A DNA stretch of 64,000 nt, from NCBI GenBank assembly GCA_950295325.1, contig OX485806.1:49843169-49907168 (forward strand), in the 5' to 3' direction. Position numbers and translations under genes: made by a program. The stretch's first letter is position 1, and each line of letters starts with the position of its first letter. The DNA comes from Polytrichum commune. Taxonomy: Eukaryota > Streptophyta > Polytrichopsida > Polytrichales > Polytrichaceae. A model generated the notes under the pieces. It was given only the letters and a program-made list of their open reading frames with translations. It was not told the DNA's origin and did not search any database. Shown here one piece after another: positions 1 to 12,434 of the stretch.

Positions 1-173
1 TCCTAACCCTTGCGGGTAGACACATATGGAATGTACGTCCACATGTGCATGTGTGAAGCCCACAAGGAGAAGTCAATAATTAGAATTATACAGATGTATC
101 AGTCAAAAGCTTAAAATAATGATCCATCAATAAACAAATAACCCATGAAAGCAGCCTTCAAAGTAAGAACTAC

Positions 174-330
174 CTTGTTGTTGAAGGCTGCTTTGACGTT
201 GGGTTGAGACAGGCAGACGCAGCATATTGGAATCGCCTGGCTCTGATGACCCTCCAACAGAAGGACCTCTTCCAGGTGCAGTAAGTCCATTTGCTCGCCT
301 GCCACTGCCAGAAGCAACAAGTGCTTTACA
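174..330 (-). CDS. Possible downstream exon of an unknown gene
   Basis: On the minus strand a segment lies between a plausible acceptor (CTATAG) and a donor-like CAACAAG/GTAGTT. In the frame beginning at its first base it reads as a Ser/Gly/Pro-rich stretch (for example GRGPSVGGSSEPGDSN) ending in a Gln run, similar in composition to the exon candidate at 957-1324. The phases do not match: the upstream exon leaves two bases of a codon, while this frame needs none. An intermediate exon would be needed, or the reading is fortuitous. The only ATG-started ORF here uses another frame and looks less protein-like. No domain is recognised. Confidence 0.2.
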
Positions 331-956
331 CTATAGAGCGCCATAATTTAAGTTAAACAAGACAGTTTGATAGTCTGAAATAAGGATCGGTGCTAGTCAA
401 ATTTTGCACTGAACTACAGAAATTTACTCACTGCACACCGAAATAATGATTACGCAAAATCATTTGTCTCTATTATAAACACCTGAGTGAAAATAAGAGA
501 TGCACATAGCTTAGGTCTTTCCAAGACCAATCCTAATAGAACTGAGAATACGATTGATTGCAGATAATAAAAGTTCCAAAACATTTAGTGACAGAATGTG
601 AGGTTTCGAAATTGCAAATAATCGAGACAGATACAGGTCAACAATAGAAAGCTCTAAGCAGAGCCGGTGCAAACGGAGCTTGCACTTCACGGTTGATACA
701 ATCATGGCGGCCCTGATATTCCTTTCAACTCATAATGCTCACTACCTACAACTACAACAGGAACTAAAATGATGTCAAACCAAAATGAATGAGTTAGAAA
801 TAAATTTACTAAAAAAATAAAAAATAAAAAACAACAACAACAACATAAAGAGAAACAAATAAAAATATCAAAAGCTGGCAGATGCTGGACCACCGCCCAT
901 GTCTGCAGTAAGAAACCTAGCAGGATGGAGAACTTCGTGCGCTTGAAGCAACTTAC

Positions 957-1324
957 CCAGGGTTGGTGAAAGCGGCTAGAGTGGAGGTTCGAGCTTTAGG
1001 GGAGACAGAGGAAGCCGGCTGGGGAGTCACAGCCGCGACAGCAGAGACCCTTTTGGAAGGGCCAGGCCCTCCGCCCTTCGCAGGTATTGATAAAACCCCC
1101 CCTGCCCGTGCAAAACCAATATCACTTGCTCTTCCAGCCCTTTTCAACTGTGCATCACTCCGGTCTCCCTTGCTTTGATGATGGGACATATATCCCGTGG
1201 TTTTAATAGCCTCCCTTGGAAATCTACAATGCAGATCTGCGATCCACCTACACTCTTCAAGACTTGAGAAAACGGCCTTGAGACAGCGGCCTGGAACGGA
1301 GTGATTATCGACTGTCTCAACCAT
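957..1324 (-). CDS. Possible first coding exon, product unknown
   Basis: A minus-strand ORF starts with ATG at 1324 (MVETVDNHSV) and stays open for 122 codons to an excellent splice donor (CCCTGG/GTAAGT, exon end 957). The first ~60 residues are mixed in composition; the rest is rich in Ala, Ser, Pro and Gly (SAVAAVTPQPASSVSPKA), as in a linker. Local GC is higher than in the surrounding AT-rich DNA, which fits a host exon rather than decayed repeat. I recognise no family. A shorter plus-strand ORF overlaps it and is probably its shadow. Upstream (1325-1620) the sequence has no repeat signature and could hold a 5' leader. RNA evidence would decide; the call rests on ORF length and the donor only. 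Confidence 0.35.
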
Positions 1325-2448
1325 GCACGAAACTTACCCTCTAGGAATATCTCAACTCACAATCTACAGGCTCGGCACAAGCCCCAAGTGCGCCGACGTT
1401 TGCCCTCACAAACCCTGCACATTGACAAGCACCTCTAAGCACCCACACAATCTCTCCACTTCCTGAGATCCACTTCCAGCAAAGAGGACCAAGTAACAGA
1501 ACCCTAACACGGCACCAACTATATTATCTTTTGCGCCGTTTTAGCACTCGAAAGAGACGGTACAGCAGAAGCAGGTGACAACATGGGAGCGGGCAGGGAG
1601 CCTTTGGCTAAGATCGGTGCTGGCATGAATTAGACACGGGGTTGGAATGATAAAGGTGCACATCGTTTAAAAACACAAACTGGGGGAACAGCAAGACCAG
1701 AATAGTGCGGGTATCACCATGATGCTATGCGAAATATATAGTCAGCCCTTCGTAATTGTTAACAGTTGGGAGGTTGTAAAAAATAAACACTTCAGGGTAC
1801 TCACATGGAATTTGGTAACCTTGTTTTAAATATTTATAAACATGCAAACATGGTTATTGAATTAAGGCTCTGCAATGCTCTACCCAATTGTTGACGACAA
1901 TATATGATTAGGTAGCGGATAATGAAATTCCAAATAATATTGAAATACTTATTTGGAATGCGTTATTTGTATTGTCAAATATTCTTAAATTTGATATCAA
2001 GACCACTTATTAGTTGTTTTTTTGAATATTGGCATGTGCTATGGGGCAATGAAAATTGTCCCCAAGATGTTCACTTTGAACAATCATTTTCATAATATTA
2101 TTAATAATAATAATAAAATATTTATCATGTTTTGTGATTATACCCTATATGAACTCAAATAAAATAAATTAAGGGTAAAATGTTTGTTTAAAAGTTTTGG
2201 GATCGAAAATCAAATCAAAGAAGTAATTGCTTGTTTTCAAGTGAACATATAAAAGAAAGTTGTACAAGGCAAATATTAAACTACATCCATACTTTGAATT
2301 GGCAACATCATCATTGTTTTACATCAAAAAAAATTGAAACATTTGACTGTAAATAATAATACATTAATTGTTTTGGCCCCTTAAGTAAAATTTAAAGATG
2401 AGTAATATTTGTTGCCTTGCAAACTCTCGATATTTTGCTAGCCCAATT
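1325..2448. other. Intergenic, AT-rich
   Basis: The part from 1325 to about 1620 is mixed in composition and may be the upstream region of the exon candidate at 957-1324. From about 1740 on it is strongly AT-rich with short homopolymer runs and no ORF of note. No RNA gene or terminal repeat is seen. Confidence 0.4.
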
Positions 2449-2880
2449 CATGTGCAAACAAGCAGTTTATCTCCTCCTCTTTATTTTTATTTTTTTACCC
2501 TACACCCTCCATCTATTCTACCACATTATTCCAAATGCAAAGAACATGTTTAATTTAACTCTAGTGTCAATAATCTAAAGTTTGAAATGCACGTGTATAG
2601 AACATGCCCAAAAATAATAGTTGAAATTTTAATGGTTGAGCACTTTAGCACAAAGGGAATAAGCCATGTGCAAACGAGAGGTTTATCTCCTTTTCGTCAC
2701 TTTTATCTCTATTTTTCTATCTTTACACCTCCACATATTTCACCACAACTTATACAAATGTGAGAAACACGTTCACTTCAATGCTAGTGTTGAAATCTAA
2801 ATGTTGAAATGTACGTGTATAAAACATACATGAAAATGGCAGTTGATAATTGATTGGTTAACTACTTTGGAGTTCATCAC
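2449..2880. repeat. Diverged tandem duplication, ~216-bp unit
   Basis: Two adjacent units begin at 2449 and 2665 with CATGTGCAAAC, then share a pyrimidine-rich tract (TTTATCTCC followed by T-rich sequence), a block with ACACCTCCA, then GAAATG(C/T)ACGTGTATA and a shared tail. They are imperfect copies. A trace of a third start is seen near 2892. No coding capacity is apparent. Confidence 0.6.
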
Positions 2881-3339
2881 AAAGGCCATAAGCCATATCC
2901 AACCTTAGGTCATTAATGGACATAAGTATATAAATAGGATAAAGTATAACTCTTTGTAATAGGCTCAAAATAGGCTCGAAGAGATTTAGTATGAACTTCA
3001 ATATGTATTGACATCATATTTGTCACTAGGGACACCAAATGAAATGTTATCTCACAAAACTGAGAAATATAGTTGTATATTAACATGGACATCATTCAAA
3101 ACGTGTCATTAATTTGAGTTAAGTTTGTTGTTGAAGATATCAATTGTTAAGATAGGGTCGCCTACAGTTGGCCCCAAATACGTTGCAAAAGTTGGCACAA
3201 TATCTAACAAAACCTAACAACCTATGTTTGGAGCCATAAATTGATGTGTTTTTAGCCATGTGATGATTTTGGGTTGGTAATTGTAATAGTTTTATGCTTT
3301 ACGATGCCATATAGATTCCCCACAATGTTTGACATATAG
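2881..3339. other. No recognisable feature
   Basis: AT-rich sequence without a convincing ORF, RNA or paired terminal repeats. Confidence 0.35.
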
Positions 3340-3435
3340 GGTTGTGCGCCAGCCCGAGGGTTTACTTGGATGTTACATCATGAGGGCAAGGGCGGGATAT
3401 AACATCCAAATAAACCCTCAAGCCAGGGCGCAACC
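3340..3435. repeat. Imperfect inverted repeat, ~36-bp arms
   Basis: The left arm (3340-3375, with GTTTACTTGGATGTTA) pairs with the right arm (3399-3435, with TAACATCCAAATAAAC) around a ~24-bp loop. Outer ends are GGTTGTGCGCC and GGGCGCAACC. A folded mini-element or an inverted repeat remnant is likely; no target duplication is clear. Confidence 0.55.
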
Positions 3436-4244
3436 TAGCGTAAAAGTTTTGGTCCATCTTTATTTAGTAATTTAATGAACTTAAAAAAAACTTAACAGTG
3501 CATTGCACTGTTAATTGAATTTACCAAGGTGATAACATCTTATAAAATGACACCTTTTATGAAGGAAAAAAACATGCCAAAGGTTTACAACAATGGAAAT
3601 CACTTTGATAAGTTGGTAATAATTAAAACATGTGACAACATCCTAAGAAAGCTACCAAGTCATTTGTACATCCATTGCATAAACAAGAAATTGCTCGCAT
3701 ACATTTGAATATGCTTAATGTCATCCACACATATATGAGAAGAATATGTGTTGCAAGAAACATTGATGTGTTTAATAGCATTTGATAAGAAGATAGCTCC
3801 ATTATAGGGGTTGTAAGGGCATCCCCAGGAGAGATAGTAAGCAACCCGCCAAAAAGAATATATTATATGGTGTTTAGGGTGTTTGGGGAGCCCTCCATCT
3901 TGGGCGGGGCCGCTCATCTTGAGTCAGAGCCCACCAAAGCCTAGGCATACCCCCGGTATAATTAGGAAGCAATCAATAAGACAACGACACCTATTATCTG
4001 ACATGGGATAAAGTAGGATATCGGAGTATCTGATATTAAAGTAATCTCTTGGCGGGCCGGAGGAGGGCCGCCATATGAACCATTTATGGCGTTGGAAGGC
4101 CTTTACTATACCCGGGCCGCTTCTAAATTATGCCGGACCGGACATTGGTGGGGATCAATTTATGCCGGTACCGCCACCTAAGAACCCGGGATGCCCCATT
4201 TTTGGCGTTGGCATGCCCTATGGCGAGGCTGCTGGGGACGCCCT
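3436..4244. other. AT-rich stretch with an embedded GC-rich patch
   Basis: The first ~450 bases are AT-rich. From about 3880 to 4240 the sequence turns GC-rich with CCGG-containing segments (CCCGGTATAATTAG, CCCGGGCCGC). The ORFs there are short and not protein-like. It may be a fragment of another repeat. Confidence 0.3.
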
Positions 4245-4252
4245 AAAGCACA

Positions 4253-4661
4253 CACGGGTAGATCACTCCATTGTCAAGTTGAACACCACGTGTGACCAAA
4301 AAAAATCTTCTTTTGGTAAGTTGCACCACCAAAATGTGTCAAAATTTTATCAAATTTTTTTCATGAGTAGATATTCACAACAACTATCACATAGTCAAAA
4401 GAGGTAACTAAATTTGATGATTTGTTCTTTTCATAAAACATACCATTTCTAACTAGAATGACACATAATTAAACTTAAACAATTACTAAAAAAATAAATA
4501 TGAGTAAAAATTTCAAAAAAATATACAAAAGATACTATCAATGGTTATGTACATGTAGAAAAAATATCATAAATTTTAAAATTATATATGGCATGTAATA
4601 TAGGGGTAGCAAACTTTGTCCGCACGTGGTGTCAACTTGACAATGAAGTGACCTCCCCGTG
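4253..4661. mobile_element. Non-autonomous hAT-like element (MITE), 409 bp
   Basis: Terminal inverted repeats of ~42 bp (4253-4294 and 4618-4661) begin CACGGG and end CCCGTG and share a long core (CATTGTCAAGTTG, ACACCACGTG). They are flanked by a perfect 8-bp direct duplication AAAGCACA (4245-4252 and 4662-4669). An 8-bp target duplication with CA...TG ends is the hAT hallmark. The interior is AT-rich and non-coding, so the copy would depend on a transposase supplied in trans. Confidence 0.8.
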
Positions 4662-4669
4662 AAAGCACA

Positions 4670-7600
4670 ACAAATTACAACCAAAATTGATTGTGGAGAT
4701 CTAAGTTTCTATTGGCGCCCACAACCCACTCAACTACTATGGTTAAACATGCATCCTACATGCATATTGCATGTAACAATGTCCACTACCATTATTTTCC
4801 TATATTTCTAAGCACTGAACATCTACAAAGATATCTTCACTCCAACTTCCCAACATCTAAAGCTTCAATGTTATCTTTGTCATTCATGCCAAGAATTTTG
4901 ACTCAGCAATGGCATAGTCTCCCAACTTCTCCAACATCTACAACAATCTCCTTCCTACAATGTCTTGCAACTTCCAAAATATGATTTGAGCTCATTTATG
5001 ATCCCTTCCATATTATGTTGTTAAGCAAGGATTTAAAGTTCTTTGATTGTCTAGGTCCATCTCATATTTCGTACGTTTCTCCTCAATTTAGAAATTGTGG
5101 TCCACCCCTCCCCAGAAATAGATATGAAACTCAATTACCAACCAATGCAATTATAACATATGCACCTCAAATTTAATCCTAACCATTGCACCTTAATAAT
5201 TGGCATCCAACAAGTTTGCATTTTCATTACACATACAAGTGACCTAGGTATTAAGCATCCCATTATGAGCTTAGGAATATGCATCTTTGACTACATAATT
5301 TTGCTAACAACATCAATAGGGCAAATACCCACAATGTTGCAAATACGCTACTAGTTGAAACTACCTTGTTTGCATAACAACAAAAATTGCATTGTCAATA
5401 TCAATATTGACAATATAATTGCATAAAAAACATAAGATTGAAGGTCATATTTAACTCACAAACTTGGCATTGGTTTTTTTTGCTCTGCAAGTTCCTAAAT
5501 GATGAAATGAGCCTATGCTCATTCAAACTTGGAAGGCTTTGTGGATTGGTTTGAACACAATATTTTCATGTTGCAACACCTCTTCCGCAACCAAAGCCTC
5601 CTACAACTCAACTATGCACAAAGTAGTTCTTTTTGTAAGCACACCTATTGTACAAATGATAATCCTTGCCAAAAATTGCTTCATGTGCATTAGTTTAAAT
5701 AAAATTTCTAAGACAAAGTTGTCATTCACTCCTCCCCCTCCAACCACGTCTCAAGTTTGCAAATGAATGAATTTTAAAATGTATATCTTGTTCAAACCAT
5801 TTTAAGTGCTGAAGGAATCATCGATGGCTTACAAATATGTGCAGTGTTGCATTTCTCCTCAAAACATGCCAATTGGCTCCTATGTATTGGTAATTATCTT
5901 TGCAGTTGTTTTTGTAGTTGCAATGTTGGCATTTTTTGTTTTTGCTTCTCATTAAGAACACCAATTTTTTTTCAAGGCATAGATTTGTATTCATAGTTTT
6001 TGCCACTATTCACATACCAAAAAACCATGAATGATTAAGTGGCGAATCCCACATTTGGGTGTTGAGAGAATGAAACTTGTTGTCCTACTAATAGACCATG
6101 TGCCACACCTTGTATTATCCATCATTATGTATGGTTGTCTAGTAGTTGAAGCCACATAAAGTGTTGGCAATATTTGAATGATGGTAATTTTTATTTTAGT
6201 TTTTAAAGAGAAAAAATCACTATCTTAACAACGTGGCCATTCTTAGTTTTAAAAACATTTGGGAGCTATGCATTGTATTTGACTATACCCCTTCCCTAAA
6301 ATCCTATCTAGAATTTTCTAAATAACAATGACATTATAGTGGCTCAAGCTCGTGGAATAAACCTCAAACTACTCACATATTTTTCATCCCATTATGTTTC
6401 CATTACAAACACATCATTACCAAGGTCATATAAATGTATACATAACTTATACTCCAGGGTGTGTTACAATCTTGAACCACAAGTTCTTGAGACCTTGAAA
6501 CCATTTGATTTTCATGTATGGGGAACCCTCATGCAATAAATGCGTATTTTGTATGATATTATTTCTCAATGTTGGAGGAATCATTTTATTGTGAAACCTA
6601 AAACCAATCCTATGATGGAAACATGTTTGTTGTTGTAAATGGCATTGTTGTCCCACCAAATTTTGAAATCAATCTATTCCATTATTTATCATTCTTTCAA
6701 TGAATACCACAAGTTTTTAAAGTCTATAGCCAATACACATATTTATTGTTTATTTATTGATTTATCTGAAGTTACTTTAAGGAAAAAATCCACAATATAT
6801 TTGTGTTGTGATGGACTTCCACATATGTTTTGAAATATGATTGGTTTCATTAAATGCAGTTTGGGTGACCCATTTGTCCCCATTGTGAAATGGAAGGAAA
6901 ATCATGGTCACAAATGCTTACACATTAGTAAAAATGACTTTGTAATAACAATTGATATTTGTATACCATTAGAACATGGGAAGAGTAATTCCTAACTATT
7001 GGTTCCCTAGGTGCTAGGATTACATACTAATGGAGTCATCTAGATAGAAATAGGTTTTGTAAACTTGATGTGATAGGAATTTTACAAGGATTCACATTTG
7101 TGTGTGGTCATACACGTATCATTAATTTTATTTGATAAATCCATTGGCACATTTCCCAATTCCTTAATATTAGCATGTCATCTCAATTTGTATTCACCAA
7201 AACTTTGATATGGAGCAAAATCATTCTCACAATTTTTTATGGTTTATGGTCTTCAAATAATGTCTAGCCAAGAAAACACCAATTATTGATCTTTCATGTT
7301 TTACCTGATTAGTACCAAACCAAGTGCAAATGTTGTGAACTATTATAAATCATGATAGTTTGTCATGCAAGGGACTACCATTATGCCCCATTAAAAACAT
7401 CCATTTTATGCTCCAAAATGCTTGTAAAATTGTATCACCCCCAACATCACCCAATCCTATGACATGTTTGAGATTTGAGACACACTTGTGGTCAATTTCA
7501 GCATACAAAAACCTATAAGAGTGGCAAACGGGTTGTCCCATGCAACATGTTTTATCATATTATTTTTGTTTTTTGCAAGGAATTTGGCCCATCAAATTGT

Positions 7601-7865
7601 GGGTTTTTTTTTCTTTAACATATGAATATTGAAGTTGGTTCACCTCAAATGAACCAAACCTTTGTGGTACCCTTTATGTTGTGCAAAACATGGGAACAAC
7701 AAAATTGAGTGCAAATAAGTCTCACATCCTCCTACCATCATATAATTATACGGTTTGACAAATGTATTTAGTATTTTGCATGATCTTGAGATCCTTCATT
7801 TGTTGTTCATATTTGAAGCAATGTTTTGCATGAGGTCCCACAAAGCCGCCTTCCCACCAAATGTA
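4670..7865. other. Long AT-rich region without identifiable genes
   Basis: Only short ORFs (under ~85 codons) occur, with no recognised motif, no paired terminal repeats and no RNA gene. The many near-codon-like patches rich in T and A could be old transposon coding sequence decayed by C-to-T change, but I cannot name a family. Confidence 0.35.
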
Positions 7866-8337
7866 CATGATGTGGGAGCACACGAACACCAAAAGTTTCC
7901 GGATAGGCGTTTTTCAATGTCTAATCCGGTTTGTCCGGATGATCCGAGTATCGTCTAGGGATTCTATGAAGTGTAGGATGTCAAAGACCTTTTTTTCCTG
8001 CTTGAAAATTGACCACCGGCCGGATCGGCTTTCCGGATTCGGATGGTCCTTTGGAAGTCATTGTTCCGGGACTTGCCTTTCGGATTAAACCTCTATAATT
8101 AAGTCTTACTCCTATGTGCATCTTTACTCAATACCTACCTATCTATATCCTACCTCCAATGATGATTTGGTTCATCCAGTGAAGACGTCCCTGTATGGTT
8201 AGAATCCAGATTTCTCTCACAACCAGTCTTGATCGGCCTAATCTTTCTTGGCAAGTCACACAGAGAATCCGGATGGTGCCCCGGAACTACAACGACAAAA
8301 ATGTCAAGATTCGTCCGGATATCTGTTAATCCGGCAT

Positions 8338-8792
8338 AACTGGGCGATCCGAGCCACTTTCCGGATTGCTCCGTCCAAGGGTTGTGAGACCTCTTCAGAA
8401 GGTCGGATGGCGTAAGTCCGACACCTCCCTCATCTTACCCAATCCTAACGATGGCTATCTCACATGGACGTTACCCAAGCATCCGGAATAATGAGGTTTC
8501 TTTCCCACTACTCGCTGGAAATGACCTCCGGACCAAAACCCTAACCGTTTCGGTTTTTCTCCTCCTTCCGACAGACCGATCCGGCTACAAAGAACTTAGG
8601 TTCTACTAAGTCTGAGATGACTGGGCGATCCGTACCACTTTCCGAATTGCCCCGCCTAAGGGCCGTGAGACCTTTTCAGAAGGTCGGATGGCGTACGTCC
8701 GGCACCTCCCTGATCTTACCCAGTCCTAACGACGGCTATCTCACGTAGACGTTACCCAGACGTCCGGAATAATGAGGTTTCCTTCCCACTAC
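8338..8792. repeat. Diverged direct duplication, ~175-bp units 281 bp apart
   Basis: Units near 8338-8515 and 8619-8792 share ACTGGGCGATCCG, TTTCAGAAGGTCGGATGGCG, CACCTCCCT, TCTTACCCA and GGAATAATGAGGTTTC. The spacer between them contains more CCGGA motifs. It lies in the non-coding left part of the 6.1-kb element and probably forms subterminal or regulatory repeats. Confidence 0.65.
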
Positions 8793-9369
8793 ACTCAAAA
8801 AAGATCCATAGTATTGCAGTCAAATCCGATCCGGGTTTCCTCTCCTTTGTCCTATCCATATTTCCTGCTCATTCATTCTCTCTAGAGCTGCAACATTCTC
8901 CTAACAGTCCATGCACCAAACAAATCAGAATAGATGGAGAACTAGAGTTTTATTGAGTAGGGAACAACAAAATACAACAACGGAGAAGATAACACTTTTC
9001 CAGCTCCTTATTCAGCCTTAAGTAGAGACTGTAATCCGTAACTACGAATGGCGGCCCAGTTGGCCGCCCAAAAAACCCTAGCAGCGAGAAATCCAGAAAC
9101 TCGCCCTTCGCGGAATTTCCGGATCTCGATCCGTTTTTTGTGCTGACGAAAAATTTGAATTTACAGTTTTGCCAAAATTCAAAAGTATCCTAAACCTTGT
9201 CTGCCTAATTTTGATCTACCTAGAGCCGCATGCCTAAGTCTAAATTAAGTGGTACGATGCTTCTTCGAAGCCGTCCCGTCCTTGGAGTGACTCGCGGGGC
9301 CATTGATGGCAGAGGAGCCTCCTCCGGGGGTCAAAAGCCGATGTTCCTACAACCTCGTAAATACCCTCC

Positions 9370-10290
9370 TCATGTTTGGGGAGGGGGCGATTTCTTCCTT
9401 GGAATCGCCTGCAGCGGACGGATCCTCTCCTGATCCATCACCGGTCCGGACCGCGCTGTTTCGGAAGCCTTTTTCTCCTTCCGGGAGCTCTGGACGGCTG
9501 AAGGGTCACTTCCGGTGGTCCGCTCCCTGTTTCGGCCACAAGAAACTGAAGTCGTCCGGGGATCCGTAGCTGACATCACGTGTGAGGGTGGGGGCGCCCA
9601 CTGCTCCACTATTATACAATCCGGAGCAGGAGCTGGCGAGACCTGCGACATCGGTGCCTTACCCCGATCCGAAGTCTTCGTCCGATCCGGTATCCTCATC
9701 ATTTCTAGAATTCTGGCCTTTTTCGGTGTTCTGGACCGCTCTGATGTCCTGCCCCGATCCGGATTCGGTGATTGCCCACGTCCGGATCTGGCTGACTGTT
9801 TTGTGCTCTTCTGTCGAACCTGGGATGAGCGGGTGCGTTCCGGAACATAACTCTTCTCCCGATCCGAAAATCTTCCGGATTCTGGTGGCTTGGAAGTTCT
9901 TGCTAGCTGACTAGGCCCCGCACCCGCACCCGCCTGAGAGGCCGGAACTAGCTCAACCTCCCCTATAACCTCATACAACGTGCCTGCTGGAGATCCGGGT
10001 GGACTTGGATAGAGCATCCGTCTGGGGGTACCACTCAGAGGCAGAAACTTCTGGATCTCCTTGAGCAGATCCTTCATCGAGCGGGAGTACTTCACCAAGA
10101 TCTGGAGCGTTTGTCGGGCGGAAGACGGTTCCGCTGACTCCATTAATTGGTCATAGAGGTGCGCCTTGTTGACGACTTCTCCCGGATGGCCCACTAATTC
10201 CCGGACCCGGCTTAGAACTATAGCTTGTTCCGCTTGGTACTTCCGGATCTCCTTGCTCTTCTGGGTGAGGTCATGTGTCATAGTGGCCAC
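9370..10290 (-). CDS. Coiled, Ser/Arg-rich retroelement-type protein, function unknown
   Basis: This 306-residue ORF starts at ATG 10290, but the frame is open upstream to about 10357 with coil-like residues (ETLETEKAQFAAQ), so the true start is probably earlier and was cut off by the insertion at 10337. Residues 1-95 are charged and helical (KSKEIRKYQAEQ, DLLKEIQKFLPL). Residues 115-306 are disordered and rich in Ser, Arg and Pro with many RT/RS pairs, resembling a nucleic-acid-binding tail of Gag-like proteins. It is on the same strand as the ORF remnants at 12384-13432 and was probably part of one protein or transcript with them. There is no zinc knuckle, protease or RT. Function is inferred only from composition and location. 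Confidence 0.5.
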   Translation of the reverse strand: MATMTHDLTQKSKEIRKYQAEQAIVLSRVRELVGHPGEVVNKAHLYDQLMESAEPSSARQTLQILVKYSRSMKDLLKEIQKFLPLSGTPRRMLYPSPPGSPAGTLYEVIGEVELVPASQAGAGAGPSQLARTSKPPESGRFSDREKSYVPERTRSSQVRQKSTKQSARSGRGQSPNPDRGRTSERSRTPKKARILEMMRIPDRTKTSDRGKAPMSQVSPAPAPDCIIVEQWAPPPSHVMSATDPRTTSVSCGRNRERTTGSDPSAVQSSRKEKKASETARSGPVMDQERIRPLQAIPRKKSPPPQT

Positions 10291-10336
10291 TTGCGCTGCG
10301 AACTGCGCCTTCTCCGTCTCCAGGGTCTCTACCTGC

Positions 10337-12434
10337 TGTAGAGACCTCCTACATTAAGCAGCGCAAGGAGATTGAGTTCGGCAACAATCCAAATCCAGGT
10401 GACAGAGAAGTGAGGGAGCCGTTCGGAGGAAGCCAAAGGGACCGAAAGCGAACTGGAGGGGACCGAGAGCAAACTGGAGGGACCGAGAGCAAACTGGAGG
10501 GGACCGAGAGCAAACTGGGAGCAGGAAGGAGAGAGAGACCACGTGGCGACCGAGGAGTGAAGGCCCGACAAAGGGGGAGGCTGCGAGCCCATGGAGGCTG
10601 CGAGACGAGAGGCCGGCCACTTCCCCCTCTTATGGGACCCACAGGCCTACCTCGCCTAAGTAATTAGGGTTACGGCCTAATAAGCCGCGGGCAACCTATT
10701 AGTGAAAACCTTTGGATTATATAGGTTAAGGCCCAAATTTTGTAGTGAACGTTCTAGTGACTTTTTACATTAGTAGGCTAGGAGCCACGTAATAGATTAG
10801 TGAAGTAGAGACAGTAAACCCCTTGGACAAAGGGAGACGAAAGGACATGACCGAGGGGGGGATGAAATCCTTTCGGATGAACATTAACTACTCCTACTCT
10901 TTTAATGAACTTATGCAATGAAGATGAATGGATGAAAACAATGTGGATGAATGGAGGAAAGGGGTTGTAACTACCAATGGCACATCTAGGCGGTTAAGAC
11001 ATGCCCGAATGTACCTCATGGGCAGATCTATATTAAGCACGTGTCAGTCTATTTATAGATCTGACAGGGCTGAATGTAGACTGTGAAGACATACAGGGCT
11101 AAAATTAGTAAATACAGACATTTAAAGACCTAACCGCCACATCTTAGTTTACCTTGATTTCAAGCCTATATAAAGGGGCCACATATGGCACCTAATTCAC
11201 CTCATTCTAAACACGAGCCATCCGAGGTGGAGGACGACGCGCTTGAAGACTAAAGGATATAACCTATCCTCGCATTTGAAGACTAAAGGATTGTAATCCT
11301 CGCAATTGCAAATTCAAAGGGATTGAGATATTATCCCCGAACTTGAAGGCGTAAAGGATTGAAGAATCCTCGAAATGATTCAAAACTTTAGAGGATAAGA
11401 AATCTTAGAGTTTCTTCAACACGAAGAGGATCAAGGATCCGTAGAAAATTGAGATTTTGGAAAATCAAATAAACTGGAGGAACTTTTGGAGACATTGATT
11501 TGGGAGTTGATTAAACTTGAAGGCGTAAAGCCAAAATTGGCAGTACTCGAAATAATTAAAAAAATGGAGCAAAGCCAAATTGGATACCTAGAGCTACTCG
11601 AGTGTGATTTGAGGTAGATTGATCTAGGTGGCAAAGTCGAAATCATGATCTAGAGAACGTGGTGGACACGACATGGAGATTATCAAAACATGAAATCATT
11701 TCAACTTGTGTGCACGGAATGCGGCCGGCAAATGGAACCTCATCAACCTCTCAACTCGGAGCAAGATTAGGATTTCAACTCATTAAAACTCTACTTCATA
11801 GATTTAAAGAGAACTCAAAAATCATGTCATATGATTGAAGATTAATACTCAAATACGGAACAAACATTTGATGAAAGTTTTTCACGAGAACATTATGTGA
11901 ACTCTAGGAATTGAGTAGAAGAATGAAATCTTATGAATATACTTTAGTGAGGGAGTATGTTTGGACCTTCAAAGGAATTGTGAACTTATCATAAACACAC
12001 ACTCTTAATGGATTAAGGATATTTTACGATCATTCAAACCATGAAAGATATTGTACGTATGAATGATGTTCTCCCTAAAACACTTAACCTTGACATTAGG
12101 ATTTCGGGGAACATAAACTTGACAACTTGGACACTTTATCCCTAGGGATTTATAAAAGGATTTTGAAACACTTTTCTTGATTAAGAAAAATATTGTGTTG
12201 CTAAATCTATTTAAAGGTTTAGGATCACCTAACCTTGACATTAGATTTCGGGGAACATGAACTTGAAAACTTAGGACAATTTGTCCTTGAGGATTCAAAA
12301 GAGAGCATTAAGATTATGTATCACAAAATTAAGATTATATGAGTGCAAACACCTTCACCATAAATGGAAATCAAATGAAGGATCTAATTTTGGTGGGAGT
12401 AACTTCCATGTAAACCGGTCAGTAGCGGGTTACA
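10337..12434. mobile_element. Probable nested insertion splitting the ORF of the 6.1-kb element
   Basis: Both flanking reading frames stop being protein-like at these points. The inserted block starts TGTAGAGACC and ends GGGTTACA (TG...CA), with an imperfect flanking pair CCTGC/CCGTC. It has no CCGGAT motifs through most of its length. On the plus strand it carries a TATA-like CCTATATAAAGGGG (11163-11176) followed by short direct repeats built on TTGAAG...AAAGGAT. A ~2.1-kb solo LTR or other non-autonomous element is the best guess. The 9-bp palindrome GGTCTCTAC/GTAGAGACC sits at the left junction. Confidence 0.4.

Noticed and set aside
9515..9914. Plus-strand ORFs of ~110 codons opposite the Ser/Arg-rich ORF
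   Set aside because: They are shadows of the minus-strand frame at 9370-10290, created by its high GC and low stop frequency.
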